A DNA stretch of 64,000 nt from Listeria grayi DSM 20601 (GTDB lineage: Bacteria; Bacillota; Bacilli; Lactobacillales; Listeriaceae): the NCBI RefSeq assembly GCF_000148995.1, contig NZ_GL538352.1, positions 1 to 64,000 of the forward strand, in the 5' to 3' direction. The translations under genes and the position numbers were made by a program. Below, piece by piece: positions 7,943 to 16,187 of this stretch. The notes below the pieces were generated by a model. It was not told where the DNA came from and searched no databases. It was given only the letters and a program-made list of their open reading frames with translations. How positions within the stretch are numbered: the first letter of the stretch is position 1; the number at the start of each line of letters is the position of its first letter.

Positions 7943-9055
7943 ATGGAACTTTTACAAAAAATCTCATTTAGCATTCTCTTACAAGAGTCTTCAGAAGCGA
8001 GAAAAATTATTCATCAAATATTTAATTCGAAAGCAAAAAGTCAGAGAGATCTAAGTATCTGTATGATCCCATTCTTATCATCTATTTGCGAGGGTATAAT
8101 AACATCATTCCAATTACAAAATGTTGAGCTTAGTCTTCCTGATATTGAAGATATTTCGTTTGAAAAATTGGTCAAATCAACACGTGCTAGCTATAAATTA
8201 TATTCTGATAAAAAAACCAATAAATTACAAAACCAAGGTGAAGTGTGGAAAAATTATTTAGAAAGTAATTATAATTATTTTCAAAAGAAATTTATTCAAT
8301 TATTTGGACAAGAAGATTTAGGTGTATTTACATTTATTGATATTCCTTATGGAAATACCAGCCAGTATAATATATATTTGGAGAAGTTACTGGATTTGAA
8401 AACTGTAGTAACAATAGGTGCGAGAAACGAAAAAAGGACGAAATTATTAGAGTACTCTGGAATGTTAGCTTCACTAATAAATCAGATAGTTATGGATCTT
8501 TCTGAATATAATGGTGATAGAGAGGAGTCGGTATTGCTACAGCAGGATGAATTTAAATACAAAGATTATTACTTTTATGATAAAAAAAGAAAAAACGTAT
8601 TAGGCGGCAGTTTACCAATAAATACGCAGCTGTTTTTATTTAACATACTCTGTCAAAATAACTTTATAAATATCATAATGCCAGATATCTTTGATGTTTC
8701 AGGATCCTTTTATTATAGAACGAAGTTGCAAGCATATCTCATTAGTGTTAATAGTCTTTCACAAACGTTAAGAAATCATGCGTCACTTATTAATGAAAAA
8801 CAGGTTGAAATAGTTGAACAGCTAGTTGAGGAAAAAGGTAAGTATTTCACTTTTGAAAATAAATTGCGTAATAATATTTTTCATTATGAAATTAAAGGAG
8901 TTCCAGCCTCTATATTTAAAGATAAAAATCGGTACTTTGAAGAAATGGTTGAGTACTCCGTAGGTATAAATTATAAAAAAATTATAGATGAAATAGATAA
9001 TTCTTTAATAACAATCAACGAATTAATTAGGGATTTGATTAATTATGATATGTAA
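7943..9055 (+). CDS. Unknown protein with C-terminal HEPN-like motif
   Basis: 370 residues, ATG at 7943 after AGGAGA. I do not recognise the whole protein. The C-terminal third is helical and contains KLRNNIFHYEIKG, in which R309-N-x3-H314 fits the R-x4-6-H motif of HEPN ribonuclease or nucleotidyl-transfer domains. No membrane segment or signal peptide. The middle has a conserved-looking GVFTFIDIPYGNTS and a hydrophobic NTQLFLFNILCQNNF stretch. It lies 120 bases after DUF2971 and 300 bases before the Lamassu-like pair. HEPN proteins are frequent abortive-infection effectors, which with the context makes a defence role plausible but unproven. Confidence 0.6.
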   Translation: MELLQKISFSILLQESSEARKIIHQIFNSKAKSQRDLSICMIPFLSSICEGIITSFQLQNVELSLPDIEDISFEKLVKSTRASYKLYSDKKTNKLQNQGEVWKNYLESNYNYFQKKFIQLFGQEDLGVFTFIDIPYGNTSQYNIYLEKLLDLKTVVTIGARNEKRTKLLEYSGMLASLINQIVMDLSEYNGDREESVLLQQDEFKYKDYYFYDKKRKNVLGGSLPINTQLFLFNILCQNNFINIIMPDIFDVSGSFYYRTKLQAYLISVNSLSQTLRNHASLINEKQVEIVEQLVEEKGKYFTFENKLRNNIFHYEIKGVPASIFKDKNRYFEEMVEYSVGINYKKIIDEIDNSLITINELIRDLINYDM

Positions 9056-9357
9056 AATTAATGGAATGGAAGAGACATAGATGTTTATATTCATTGAGCT
9101 ATACTAACAAAGTAAGTATCTTCAGTATTAAAAACTAAATGATTTATATATTTTTATTTAAAAAAATTAATGCCTGAAAAAATCCTACATCCATAAAAAT
9201 AATTACACAATCACCCCCTACTAGCCAAGCCATTTACACACAAAAAAATTAATCCCACTAATTATATGGTCTTTTTTAAGAAATGATCGGATGTACATTA
9301 ATTTTATATATTCATGATATAATTAGATAAATAGTTTTCGCGAGGGAGGGATTAAAT
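9056..9357 (+). promoter_or_regulatory. Intergenic region with promoter for the defence pair
   Basis: 302 bases, very AT-rich. A TATAAT at 9318-9323 lies about 35 bases before the GGGAGGG ribosome binding site of the nuclease gene, with only a weak -35. No ORF or RNA was recognised in the rest. Confidence 0.5.
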
Positions 9358-10296
9358 ATGAGATTTGATAATGGAGGAGCAATTGCTCAAAAAGGATTTA
9401 ATTATCAAAATGCAGTAATATCTTTAGTTGCTATAAGAAATTATAAAAAACCAAATTTCGAAATTTATGTAGAAGCATCTGAAGATTTTGAAGTTCAATA
9501 TGATGGAAATTATCATGCTTATATTCAAGTAAAAGGCACGAAGTCGATGTCGTTAAAAAAACTTTTAAGCAAATCCAAGTTGAAATCTGGAGGAGAAAAA
9601 CCATCGATTATTGAGAAAAATTTAAATAGTGGTGGTTCGGAAGATAAATATAAAATTGTTGTCTATCATTTTACTGAGAATGATTTAAAAAGAATGCAAG
9701 AACAACAGAATGAAGAGGAGCTTTTTGAAAAATCTTATTTATTTTCTGATGGACAAAAAAAACAAATCAATCATCCCAATGCAGACAATTTATCACTTAT
9801 ATGCACTAATTTTAAGAATGATAAGATAAATGCAAGAACATACTTAAAAGGGGAAATGGCAGATCAAAATATTTCAATTGATGGTAAATCCGATATCTTA
9901 CTGGATCATCTAGATAGGATTATTTCAGAAAAAGCAGAATTCATTTTAAAAAAAGAGGATGACAGGAATTTTAAACGTATTTCTGCAGAAGAACTTAATC
10001 CAATATTACAAAAAACTATCGCTTTAGAGAAATTTGGTGTAATTTTATCAAAATTTGACTTTAATGAATATAAAAAAGCAAAAATAAATTTAGAAAAAAA
10101 TAAGATTGTCCTTGAATATGTCTATCTCAGAAATAAAGTTGTTGAAAAATTAAAGTTACTAGATTTGGATAACCTCCCCGAAGTTGAGGCGATTTCTGAA
10201 GTAATGAAATTAGCGGAAAGTCAAAAATTAGATGAAATTACGAGTTATGCTGTTTGTATCTCAGCATATTGTGATGTCATAGAAGGGGTGAGCTAA
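9358..10296 (+). CDS. lmuA: Cap4/DUF4297-type nuclease, Lamassu LmuA-like
   Basis: 312 residues, ATG 9358 after GGGAGGG. The N-terminus has the family pattern GG-A-x-KGFNYQ (residues 6-17), an acidic VEASEDFEV (38-46) and YIQVKG (55-60). Glu39, Asp43 and the Q57-x-K59 pair match the PD-(D/E)xK core of Cap4/DUF4297 effectors, which cut double-stranded DNA. The C-terminal ~130 residues are helical and probably contact the partner. The next gene starts two bases after the stop and encodes a zinc-hook SMC ATPase, the composition of a two-gene Lamassu antiphage system. Codon use is AT-rich like the rest of the island. The assignment rests on motifs and gene pairing, not a profile search. Confidence 0.78.
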   Translation: MRFDNGGAIAQKGFNYQNAVISLVAIRNYKKPNFEIYVEASEDFEVQYDGNYHAYIQVKGTKSMSLKKLLSKSKLKSGGEKPSIIEKNLNSGGSEDKYKIVVYHFTENDLKRMQEQQNEEELFEKSYLFSDGQKKQINHPNADNLSLICTNFKNDKINARTYLKGEMADQNISIDGKSDILLDHLDRIISEKAEFILKKEDDRNFKRISAEELNPILQKTIALEKFGVILSKFDFNEYKKAKINLEKNKIVLEYVYLRNKVVEKLKLLDLDNLPEVEAISEVMKLAESQKLDEITSYAVCISAYCDVIEGVS

Positions 10297-10298
10297 TA

Positions 10299-11957
10299 TT
10301 GAAATTAGTAATTAAAGAAATCATTATTTTTGATTACAATAATCAAAAAGCAAATCGATTTAGTTTTCAACCAGGTTCTAATCTGATTACTAGTAACTCA
10401 AATGAGGCAGGAAAGTCTAGTTTGATTAAATCAATTTATTATACCTTGGGAGCTAGAGTCTCTACATTTCCAACAGGTTGGGAATACAAAAAATATATTT
10501 TTCAAATAAAAATTTTTATAAATGATAAAGAGGTTATTATTAAGAGGCAAGATGAAATTTTTACAGTTCAACATGATGGAAAAAAAGAAATCTTTTCAAA
10601 TGAAAAAGACTTTGCAACTTGGTTTCAAAATCAAGTAGGTATGCAAATGAAGTTACAAGAACAAAAATCTTCTAAAGTATCTATAGCCTATATGAATGCA
10701 ATTTTGACTCCTTATTTTATTGATCAAGATAAATCATGGAGCTCATTTTATAAAAATGCAATTGATAAGGTAGGCATGTATAAAAATCAACCAAAAGTAA
10801 TATTTGAAAATATTTTAGGTGTATCTGATGTGGAATTACAAAATTTAGAGTTTGAAAGAGCTCAAGCAATAAAACTAAAGGAGGATTTAGTTTCAAAAAT
10901 ATCACAAGTAGATTCTGTTTATAAAAACTATCAAATACAAAAACAAGTAACTAAAGCAGCTCCAGAAAATATTGATAGTTTAAAAGAAGAAATATCAGAT
11001 TATTTAAAAATAACCGATGAGCTTAGTAATGAAATAGAGAAGTATACTGAAAAGCTATCGAAAAATAAAATTTCTGTGGATATTAATTGTCAAGATTTAG
11101 ATGAACTAAAAAAATTACTTTCTAAAACTGATAAAAGATACAAGGAAGTCGCATTTGAGTGTACATACTGTCATTCTCTCTTGACAAAGGAGCAATCTCT
11201 TACAAGGTTAACACTTTCAGATAATGACTTTGAAATTAGAGGTAGAGTTCATGAGTTGAATCACAAAATTGAATTAGGTAAGAGCGAATTAAATTCAATT
11301 GAATTGGAAATAGAAAAATTAAAAACATCATATTCGGAATACAACTTAAAAATAAAGGATTTAAAATCGGCAGTGAAAATTGAAGACTTTGTCAGTCAAA
11401 AGGTATTATCTGAACTAAATGGCTTGAAGATTCAACAGAATAAAGAAAAATCAGTAGTCGAGAGTTCTATATTAGAATATACTAAAGAAATTAATCCTTT
11501 AAGAAAAGAACTAAAGAAAAAGAAAACGATTCTTAATGAAAACTTTGAGATATTAAAAAATAGTGTTTCAACAGAGGTCGGAACATCTAACTTGCATAAT
11601 AGGAAATTTTTAGATTTTTCTGCTATCGAAGGAGGAGGTACAGCAATGAATAAGGATTTTCTAGTTTTATATTTAACTTACTCAAAAATGATAGATAAAT
11701 ATAGTGAATTTAAATTTCCTTTGGCAATGGATTCTTTTATAAAAAATGAAATCACGGATTTAAATGAATCTAAAATGTTTGAGGCAGTGCAGAAACATTT
11801 TATTGATTTAGATATTCAAACTTTCTTCTCAGTTATCAATAAAAATTTGAGTCATTTAGATACATCTCACTCGTATGCAGTGAAAATTAGTAAGCCTATT
11901 TTAAATGATGAGAATTATATTTATTTACAGAGTCAAATTATTGAAATCGATGATTAA
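10299..11957 (+). CDS. lmuB: SMC/Rad50-like ATPase with zinc hook, Lamassu LmuB-like
   Basis: 552 residues from TTG 10299, nine bases after AAGGGGTG. The N-terminal ATPase half contains SNEAGKSSLIKSIYYTLGA (Walker A, GKS at 38-40; the usual first Gly is Asn). A coiled coil runs from ~180 to ~420, broken at its apex by CTYC (288-291), a Rad50-type CxxC zinc hook. The C-terminal half has SAIEGGGTAMNKDFLVLYLTY (signature, ~441-461) and FPLAMDSF (Walker B region, ~473-480). The short coiled coil and FPLAMDS pattern fit LmuB/ABC-3C-type SMC proteins rather than housekeeping SbcC or RecN. It would sense unusual DNA ends or structures and license the upstream nuclease (known for Lamassu; inferred here). 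No third subunit lies between the two genes. Confidence 0.82.
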   Translation: MKLVIKEIIIFDYNNQKANRFSFQPGSNLITSNSNEAGKSSLIKSIYYTLGARVSTFPTGWEYKKYIFQIKIFINDKEVIIKRQDEIFTVQHDGKKEIFSNEKDFATWFQNQVGMQMKLQEQKSSKVSIAYMNAILTPYFIDQDKSWSSFYKNAIDKVGMYKNQPKVIFENILGVSDVELQNLEFERAQAIKLKEDLVSKISQVDSVYKNYQIQKQVTKAAPENIDSLKEEISDYLKITDELSNEIEKYTEKLSKNKISVDINCQDLDELKKLLSKTDKRYKEVAFECTYCHSLLTKEQSLTRLTLSDNDFEIRGRVHELNHKIELGKSELNSIELEIEKLKTSYSEYNLKIKDLKSAVKIEDFVSQKVLSELNGLKIQQNKEKSVVESSILEYTKEINPLRKELKKKKTILNENFEILKNSVSTEVGTSNLHNRKFLDFSAIEGGGTAMNKDFLVLYLTYSKMIDKYSEFKFPLAMDSFIKNEITDLNESKMFEAVQKHFIDLDIQTFFSVINKNLSHLDTSHSYAVKISKPILNDENYIYLQSQIIEIDD

Positions 11958-12204
11958 AGTATTAAACTTAGGTTGTTTTTCTATTATTGGAAAAATGTCT
12001 CAAAATTTTTTCTACTTATAGACTAAAAAAATACTATGTAATGAAAATTAAGGATTACTAAAATGACTTCATAATTGGTATAGGAAAATAAAGGTTTCCA
12101 AAAAGTATCCATTTTTCTTTACTTTTGATAGCTTTGAATCCTATTTTATGGTCTTACTGCACTTAAAACCATAAAAACAGCTCAAACAACCCCTATCCAC
12201 ACCC
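11958..12204 (+). other. Right end of the island, non-coding
   Basis: About 250 bases without a supported gene. It contains the right-end repeat at 12073-12136, including TTTCCAAAAAGTATCCAT, and runs into the att repeat at 12205. Confidence 0.6.
12073..12136 (+). repeat. Right-end repeat, paired with 5737-5800
   Basis: Shares AATTGGTATAG, TTTCCA, AAAGTATCCATTTTT and TTTACTTTT with the internal copy. It lies about 70 bases inside the right att repeat, where integrase arm sites would be expected. Confidence 0.7.
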
Positions 12205-12266
12205 CTCAAAATCCAGTGCCCGTTAAGGGCGTGCCGGTTCGACCCCGGCCGCCGGTATCAAGTAGC
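12205..12266 (+). repeat. attR-side direct repeat (partial tRNA-Leu)
   Basis: Exact 62-bp copy of 1926-1987: the tRNA-Leu(CAA) 3' portion from the anticodon loop onward. It lacks the 5' acceptor strand, D arm and anticodon stem 5' side, so it is not a tRNA gene. It marks the right boundary of the inserted island of about 10.3 kb. Confidence 0.92.
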
Positions 12267-12298
12267 TCAATGCTTTTAGTAGCATTGGGGTTTTATTC
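12266..12298 (+). terminator. Duplicated tRNA-operon terminator
   Basis: CTCAATGCT / AGCATTGGGG hairpin with a T run, a slightly diverged copy of the terminator at 1987-2018. Confidence 0.75.
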
Positions 12299-12573
12299 TC
12301 CCCTCCCTATTACGAAATTTGCTATAATACATCACATATAAAAGAACATAAATCACGCCATATTCCAAAACAAAGATCACATCGCTACTCTCTTAGTCGC
12401 AACGAGAATGAAACGCGCATTACAGCGAATAGGAACGGCTCAAGATTCGGGGACTGATATAGGAACCCCAATAGAAATAAGTAAAAGTTTACATATTTAT
12501 CAAAAAGGTTGGTTTTCCAAAAATAACTATTATAATTTCGTAAACTAAAGGATTTTGAAGGAGGATTGGGAAG
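12299..12573 (+). other. Non-coding region right of the island, possible gene remnant
   Basis: No convincing gene. A 45-codon frame from ATG 12409 (MKRALQRIGTAQDSG...) extends upstream without stop for about 20 codons but has no ribosome binding site, so it may be a decayed gene tail. TATAAT-like hexamers occur near 12321 and 12530; the latter could serve the Nudix gene. Confidence 0.4.
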
Positions 12574-13029
12574 ATGAATACTAAAAAAACAAAGGATGAT
12601 CTTGCCGTCTCGCTGACGGGAGGACGGTTGAATATTCGTGTTGCAGCAATAATTCGTCGGGGAGATGCGGTGCTTGTTTCCAAGTGGGGAGAAGATATTT
12701 CCTTGATTGGCGGGCGAGTCGTTTTTGGTGAGGATACAGAGGCGGCTGTGATCCGAGAGGTGTTTGAAGAAACTGGGCTACGGGCACATACAGCTCATTT
12801 TAGAGCAGTTGTTGAAAATTTTTATACCTATGAAGCTAAACGGTGTCATGAATATTTGTTTATATATGAAATGGCAGTAGATGATGATAATATCGAAAGT
12901 ACGGCGATAGATTTTGACAAGCAAGAGTTGTTTTGGTTAGAGAAAGAAAAATGGGAGTTGCTCCAACCAAGTGTGATACGTGTAATTCTTCAAACGAAAC
13001 ACAAGGGGATCATGCATTTTATCAATTGA
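12574..13029 (+). CDS. Nudix hydrolase
   Basis: 151 residues, ATG 12574 after GGAGGATTGGGA. The Nudix box GGRVVFGEDTEAAVIREVFEETGL fits G-x5-E-x7-R-E-x-x-E-E-x-G and supplies the metal-binding glutamates, so it should hydrolyse a nucleoside diphosphate linked to another moiety. The substrate cannot be read from sequence. The N-terminus RLNIRVAAIIRRGDAVLVSKW is the usual first strand pair. The gene stands alone just outside the island with its own terminator. Confidence 0.92.
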   Translation: MNTKKTKDDLAVSLTGGRLNIRVAAIIRRGDAVLVSKWGEDISLIGGRVVFGEDTEAAVIREVFEETGLRAHTAHFRAVVENFYTYEAKRCHEYLFIYEMAVDDDNIESTAIDFDKQELFWLEKEKWELLQPSVIRVILQTKHKGIMHFIN

Positions 13030-13055
13030 AAAAGGACCGGTGCGGGTCCTTTTTA
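13029..13055 (+). terminator. Terminator of the Nudix gene
   Basis: AAAAGGACC / GGTCCTTTT hairpin with T run. It overlaps the end of the convergent RpiR pseudogene and probably works for both strands. Confidence 0.85.
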
Positions 13056-13804
13056 TTTTCCTTTCAAACGGTATCGATTGACCTGTTTAGCAAGTTTTTC
13101 TATGGTAAAAATGGCTGGGACTTGGGAAGTGATATCGGCACTTTTGATTTTTTCGGTATTGATGTAATAGGGGATATTGATATCTGACATTTCGGCGATC
13201 GTGCATTTGGAACTGTTTGTGATCGAGACGATGGTAGCTTCGGATTTTACAAAATGAGTGAGGTAATTGATAATGATTTCTGTTTCGCCGGAAACGGATA
13301 GGCAATGATGCAGATTTTATTGGCAAGATCACGAGTGATATAACTGACTGGATTTAGTAAAGGGTTTTGGATGCTTACGGACATGTTGAAAATACTTGAA
13401 AAATATAAGGCACCGTATTCTGCGGTTACTTTTGAGGAGCCGATGCCAATCAAAAAAATCAGTTCCTTAGAGGCTAAGAGTTTGGCAACTTCAGCAATTT
13501 TCTGCTGATAGATTTTTTCGGTGGTGCGCTGCATAAAATTGATGATCAGTGATTCATCTAAATCAGCTGTTTCGTTGAGGCTTTCGGCTTTATCGATATA
13601 GAGACGTAGTTTGGCTTTGAAATCAGAGAAACCGGCGCATTGAAACTTTTTGCAGAAACGAATGATGCTTGCCGTACTTGTATGCGTTCGCTCTGCTAAT
13701 TCACGAACATTCATGAAGGATGTGATCTCTAGATTGTTGAGGATAAAGCGGTAAATGGCAATATCTGTCTCATTGAGCTTAGGGGATTCATCAAGAAATA
13801 ACAT
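13053..13804 (-). pseudogene. RpiR-family regulator, frameshifted
   Basis: The frame starts at ATG 13804 (after GGAGG) with an HTH_6 domain (ELAERTHTSTASIIRFCKKFQCAGFSDFKAKL), then a SIS sugar-phosphate domain (ELIFLIGIGSSKVTAEYGALYFSS). Near 13297-13302 the frame breaks: the original frame stops at 13247, while another frame continues as SVSGETEIIINYL, VSITNSSKCTIAEMSD, ending KQVNRYRLKGK at 13053. The intact paralog at 18585-19337 has the matching uninterrupted sequence (VSVEGENEDIIRYI, SITNSSKSTIARLSD). One base is missing. It is divergent from the EIIC gene, which is also frameshifted, and would have regulated it. Confidence 0.85.
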
Positions 13805-13834
13805 TTATGGCCTCCAAATTGATTTTATAGGTGC

Positions 13835-13862
13835 TGTAACGGAGCGTTTCACTGCTGTTACA
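13835..13862. promoter_or_regulatory. Candidate RpiR operator TGTAAC-N16-GTTACA
   Basis: Inverted repeat between the divergent RpiR pseudogene and EIIC. The same half-sites with a 5-bp spacer lie upstream of the paralogous RpiR gene (18539-18555); the spacers differ by 11 bp, one helical turn. Inference from arrangement. Confidence 0.45.
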
Positions 13863-13882
13863 AAAAACAGTATACTTCATTT

Positions 13883-13896
13883 TGAAACCGTTTACA
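13883..13896 (+). promoter_or_regulatory. cre site (CcpA)
   Basis: TGAAACCGTTTACA is a full match to the catabolite-responsive element consensus TGWAANCGNTNWCA. It lies upstream of the EIIC gene and predicts glucose repression of the chb-like operon. Confidence 0.75.
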
Positions 13897-13972
13897 ATAA
13901 TGACATATATTTCTACTGGTTTTCGTGCTATTCTTACGTTGTCAAAAGGAATAATCTTAAAAAGGGGGAAGA

Positions 13973-15309
13973 ATGATGTTTCATGATATTTTTACGAAAA
14001 TGGAGAAATACTTACTGCCGATTTCTGCTCGAATCGGAGCGCAGCGACATATGTTAGCAATTCGAGATGCGTTTTCCAGTATCATGGCTGATTTGATCGT
14101 AGGATCGGTTGCTTCACTAATCAATAATTTTCCTTATCAGCCATTTCAAGATTTTATGACAGCGGTATTTACGGAAACATGGAAAGAACCAGGAAATATC
14201 ATCTACAACATGACGATGGGGATCTTGGGATTGTTGGTTGCGATCAGTATCGGCTATTATTTGGCTCAGCCTTATAAATTGGATGGGATCAGTTCCGCCC
14301 TGATGTCAGGGATATCATTTTTGATTTTGACGCCTTTCTTGAAGGATGGGAGTCCAACGTTGGATTGGCTGGGGCAAAGGGATTATTCGTGGCCATGATC
14401 GTCGGGATCTTCACAACAGAAATTTATCATTTTATTGTGAAACAGGGTTGGACGATCAAAATGCCGGAGGGTGTTCCACCTGCTGTTACAAGTGGCTTTG
14501 TTGCTTTGATTCCTTCATTTGTTATTTTTATACTGGTTGGATTGATTGCGAGTGTATTAAAGGCAACGACAGGATTATCGCTAACAGAAATTATTTATCA
14601 ATTATTACAAGCGCCGTTTCAGCAAATCGGAGATACGATACCGGCAATGTGTCTACTAATGTTTGCCCGAGGTTTCTTATGGTTTTTCGGTATCCATGGA
14701 ACGAATGTGTTAGGTCCGATCTCAGACAGCATTTTATTACCGAATATTGAGGAGAATGCCCGATATTTCGCGCAAGGTGTTTCTGCTTACGATGTACCGA
14801 AAATAGCGACAAGTTCTTTTATTTCGCAGTTTGTCAGTATTGGAGGAACGGGTGTCGGACTTGCGTTTGTTATTGCGGTGATTATTATCTCACGGAGTAA
14901 AGCAACCCGGAAATTAAGCATTGGGGCTACACCAGGTGTTTTATTCAACATCAATGAACCAATTCTATACGGTGTGCCGATCGTTTTGAATGCTTCGCTG
15001 ATCATTCCGTTTTTGCTGACACCGATTGTATTGATCATTGTCGGTTATATTGCAATGGGAACGGTGTTGGTTCCGAAAACGGTGGCGCTCGTGCCTTGGA
15101 ATATGCCAGTGTTGATTGGTGGTTATTTATCAACGGGCGGTTCCTTCAGGGGTGTTATTTTACAGATCGTGGATGTCGTCATTGCTACGTTGATTTATCT
15201 GCCATTCATTAAACTGAATGACCGTGTGGAAGCGAAGATCAATGTAGCGGAGAAGCAGAAATCGCAGAGAATAGATAAAGGAGCAAAAATGAGATGGGAA
15301 ATAAATTAA
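13973..15309 (+). pseudogene. PTS lactose/cellobiose EIIC, frameshifted
   Basis: Membrane permease of the lactose/cellobiose PTS family in two frames. The first (13973-14398) begins IFTKMEKYLLPISARIGAQRH and runs through the first membrane segments to SPTLDWL. The second resumes at about 14373 with GAKGLFVAMIVGIFTTEIYHFI and continues through GFLWFFGIHGTNVLGP and FNINEPILYGVPIVLN to 15309. One base is missing around CTGGGGC (14372-14377); restoring it gives the family's LGAKGLF motif. Start ATG 13973 (or 13976) follows AAAGGGGGAAG. Its end overlaps the ChbG-type gene. A cre site precedes it. Either a recent mutation or a sequencing error in the G run. Confidence 0.88.
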
Positions 15310-16073
15310 TTGTTAATGCGGATGATTTCGGCTATACGCCTGGAATAACGCAAGGGATACTGGCAGCACATCAGCGTGGGATCGTGTCTTCTACAACTGC
15401 ACTGGTCGTGAGTGAATATTTTGAGGAGGCTATGGAAATTGCGCGAAAGACGCCAAGCCTAAATGTGGGGCTTCATTTGACATTGACTTTAAAGGCTACA
15501 AAGCCGCTGCTGGGAAGTGAAGTATCCTCGCTTATCAATGAAAAAGGTGAGTTTTGGTCGCAGTCAGAATTTCAAGAGCATATAAAAAGTGAGGAAGTTT
15601 ATGCGGAATGGGATGCACAGATCGCTAAATTTCTGAGTAGCGGGCATCAACCGTCACATCTTGATTCGCATCATAACGTCCATGGGAAGGACGACCGTGT
15701 CTTAGCAGTAGCTTTGGAGCTTGCTAAGAAATATAAATTGCCGCTTCGAAAAGCAAGTAGAGCACCGGAAACGAAACATTTCGATGATTTATATGGCGAG
15801 GTGGCTGCAACGGATAAATTGATTGCGACCTTTTATGATGAAAATGCGACGAAAGAACATTTATTATTGATCCTGAAAGAAATTGGAGCAGCGGACTCTG
15901 ATCATACGTATGAGATCAATTGTCATCCGGCATACATCGATCCGATTTTGACGCATTCTACCAGCTATTTGACTCAGCGGCTTCGGGAATGGGAAATATT
16001 GACAGATCCGGAGATCATCCAAGCTGTGCAGAAAAATCATATTCAGCTCATCAATTATAGTTATATTAGGTAA
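15294..16073 (+). CDS. chbG: ChbG/YdjC-type carbohydrate deacetylase
   Basis: 259 residues. It starts with KLIVNADDFGYTPG, the YdjC/ChbG metal-binding aspartates, followed by NVGLHLTLT and PSHLDSHHNVHGK carrying the metal histidines, and a late INCHPAY. ChbG removes one acetyl group from phosphorylated chitobiose so that a GH4 6-phospho-beta-glucosidase can split it. The ATG at 15294 lies inside the 3' end of the EIIC gene (16-base overlap), so they form one operon, and GH4 genes are nearby (17070-18389 and 22218-23558). This supports chitobiose or related oligosaccharide use. The name follows family and context. Confidence 0.87.
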   Translation: MGNKLIVNADDFGYTPGITQGILAAHQRGIVSSTTALVVSEYFEEAMEIARKTPSLNVGLHLTLTLKATKPLLGSEVSSLINEKGEFWSQSEFQEHIKSEEVYAEWDAQIAKFLSSGHQPSHLDSHHNVHGKDDRVLAVALELAKKYKLPLRKASRAPETKHFDDLYGEVAATDKLIATFYDENATKEHLLLILKEIGAADSDHTYEINCHPAYIDPILTHSTSYLTQRLREWEILTDPEIIQAVQKNHIQLINYSYIR

Positions 16074-16078
16074 TAAGT

Positions 16079-16109
16079 AAAAAACAGCTCATAAAGGGCT
16101 GTTTTTTTA
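16079..16109 (+). terminator. Terminator of the EIIC-chbG operon
   Basis: AAACAGC / GCTGTTT hairpin followed by seven T. Confidence 0.8.
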
Positions 16110-16187
16110 TAGGGGAGCGAATACATTGACAGGAAGAAGATAGGTTTTGTATATTTTAGGGAATAGAAAGAAGATGGAGGGATCATT

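Noticed and set aside
9056-9357. CRISPR-like or repeat array in the AT-rich gap before the nuclease gene
   Set aside because: No regularly spaced repeats are present; only low-complexity AT sequence.
10299-11957. Housekeeping SbcC or RecN
   Set aside because: Too short (552 residues), short coiled coil, Asn in place of the first Walker A Gly, and paired with a Cap4-type nuclease rather than SbcD.
12205-12266. A second tRNA-Leu gene
   Set aside because: Only the portion from the anticodon loop to the 3' end is present; no acceptor 5' strand or D arm.
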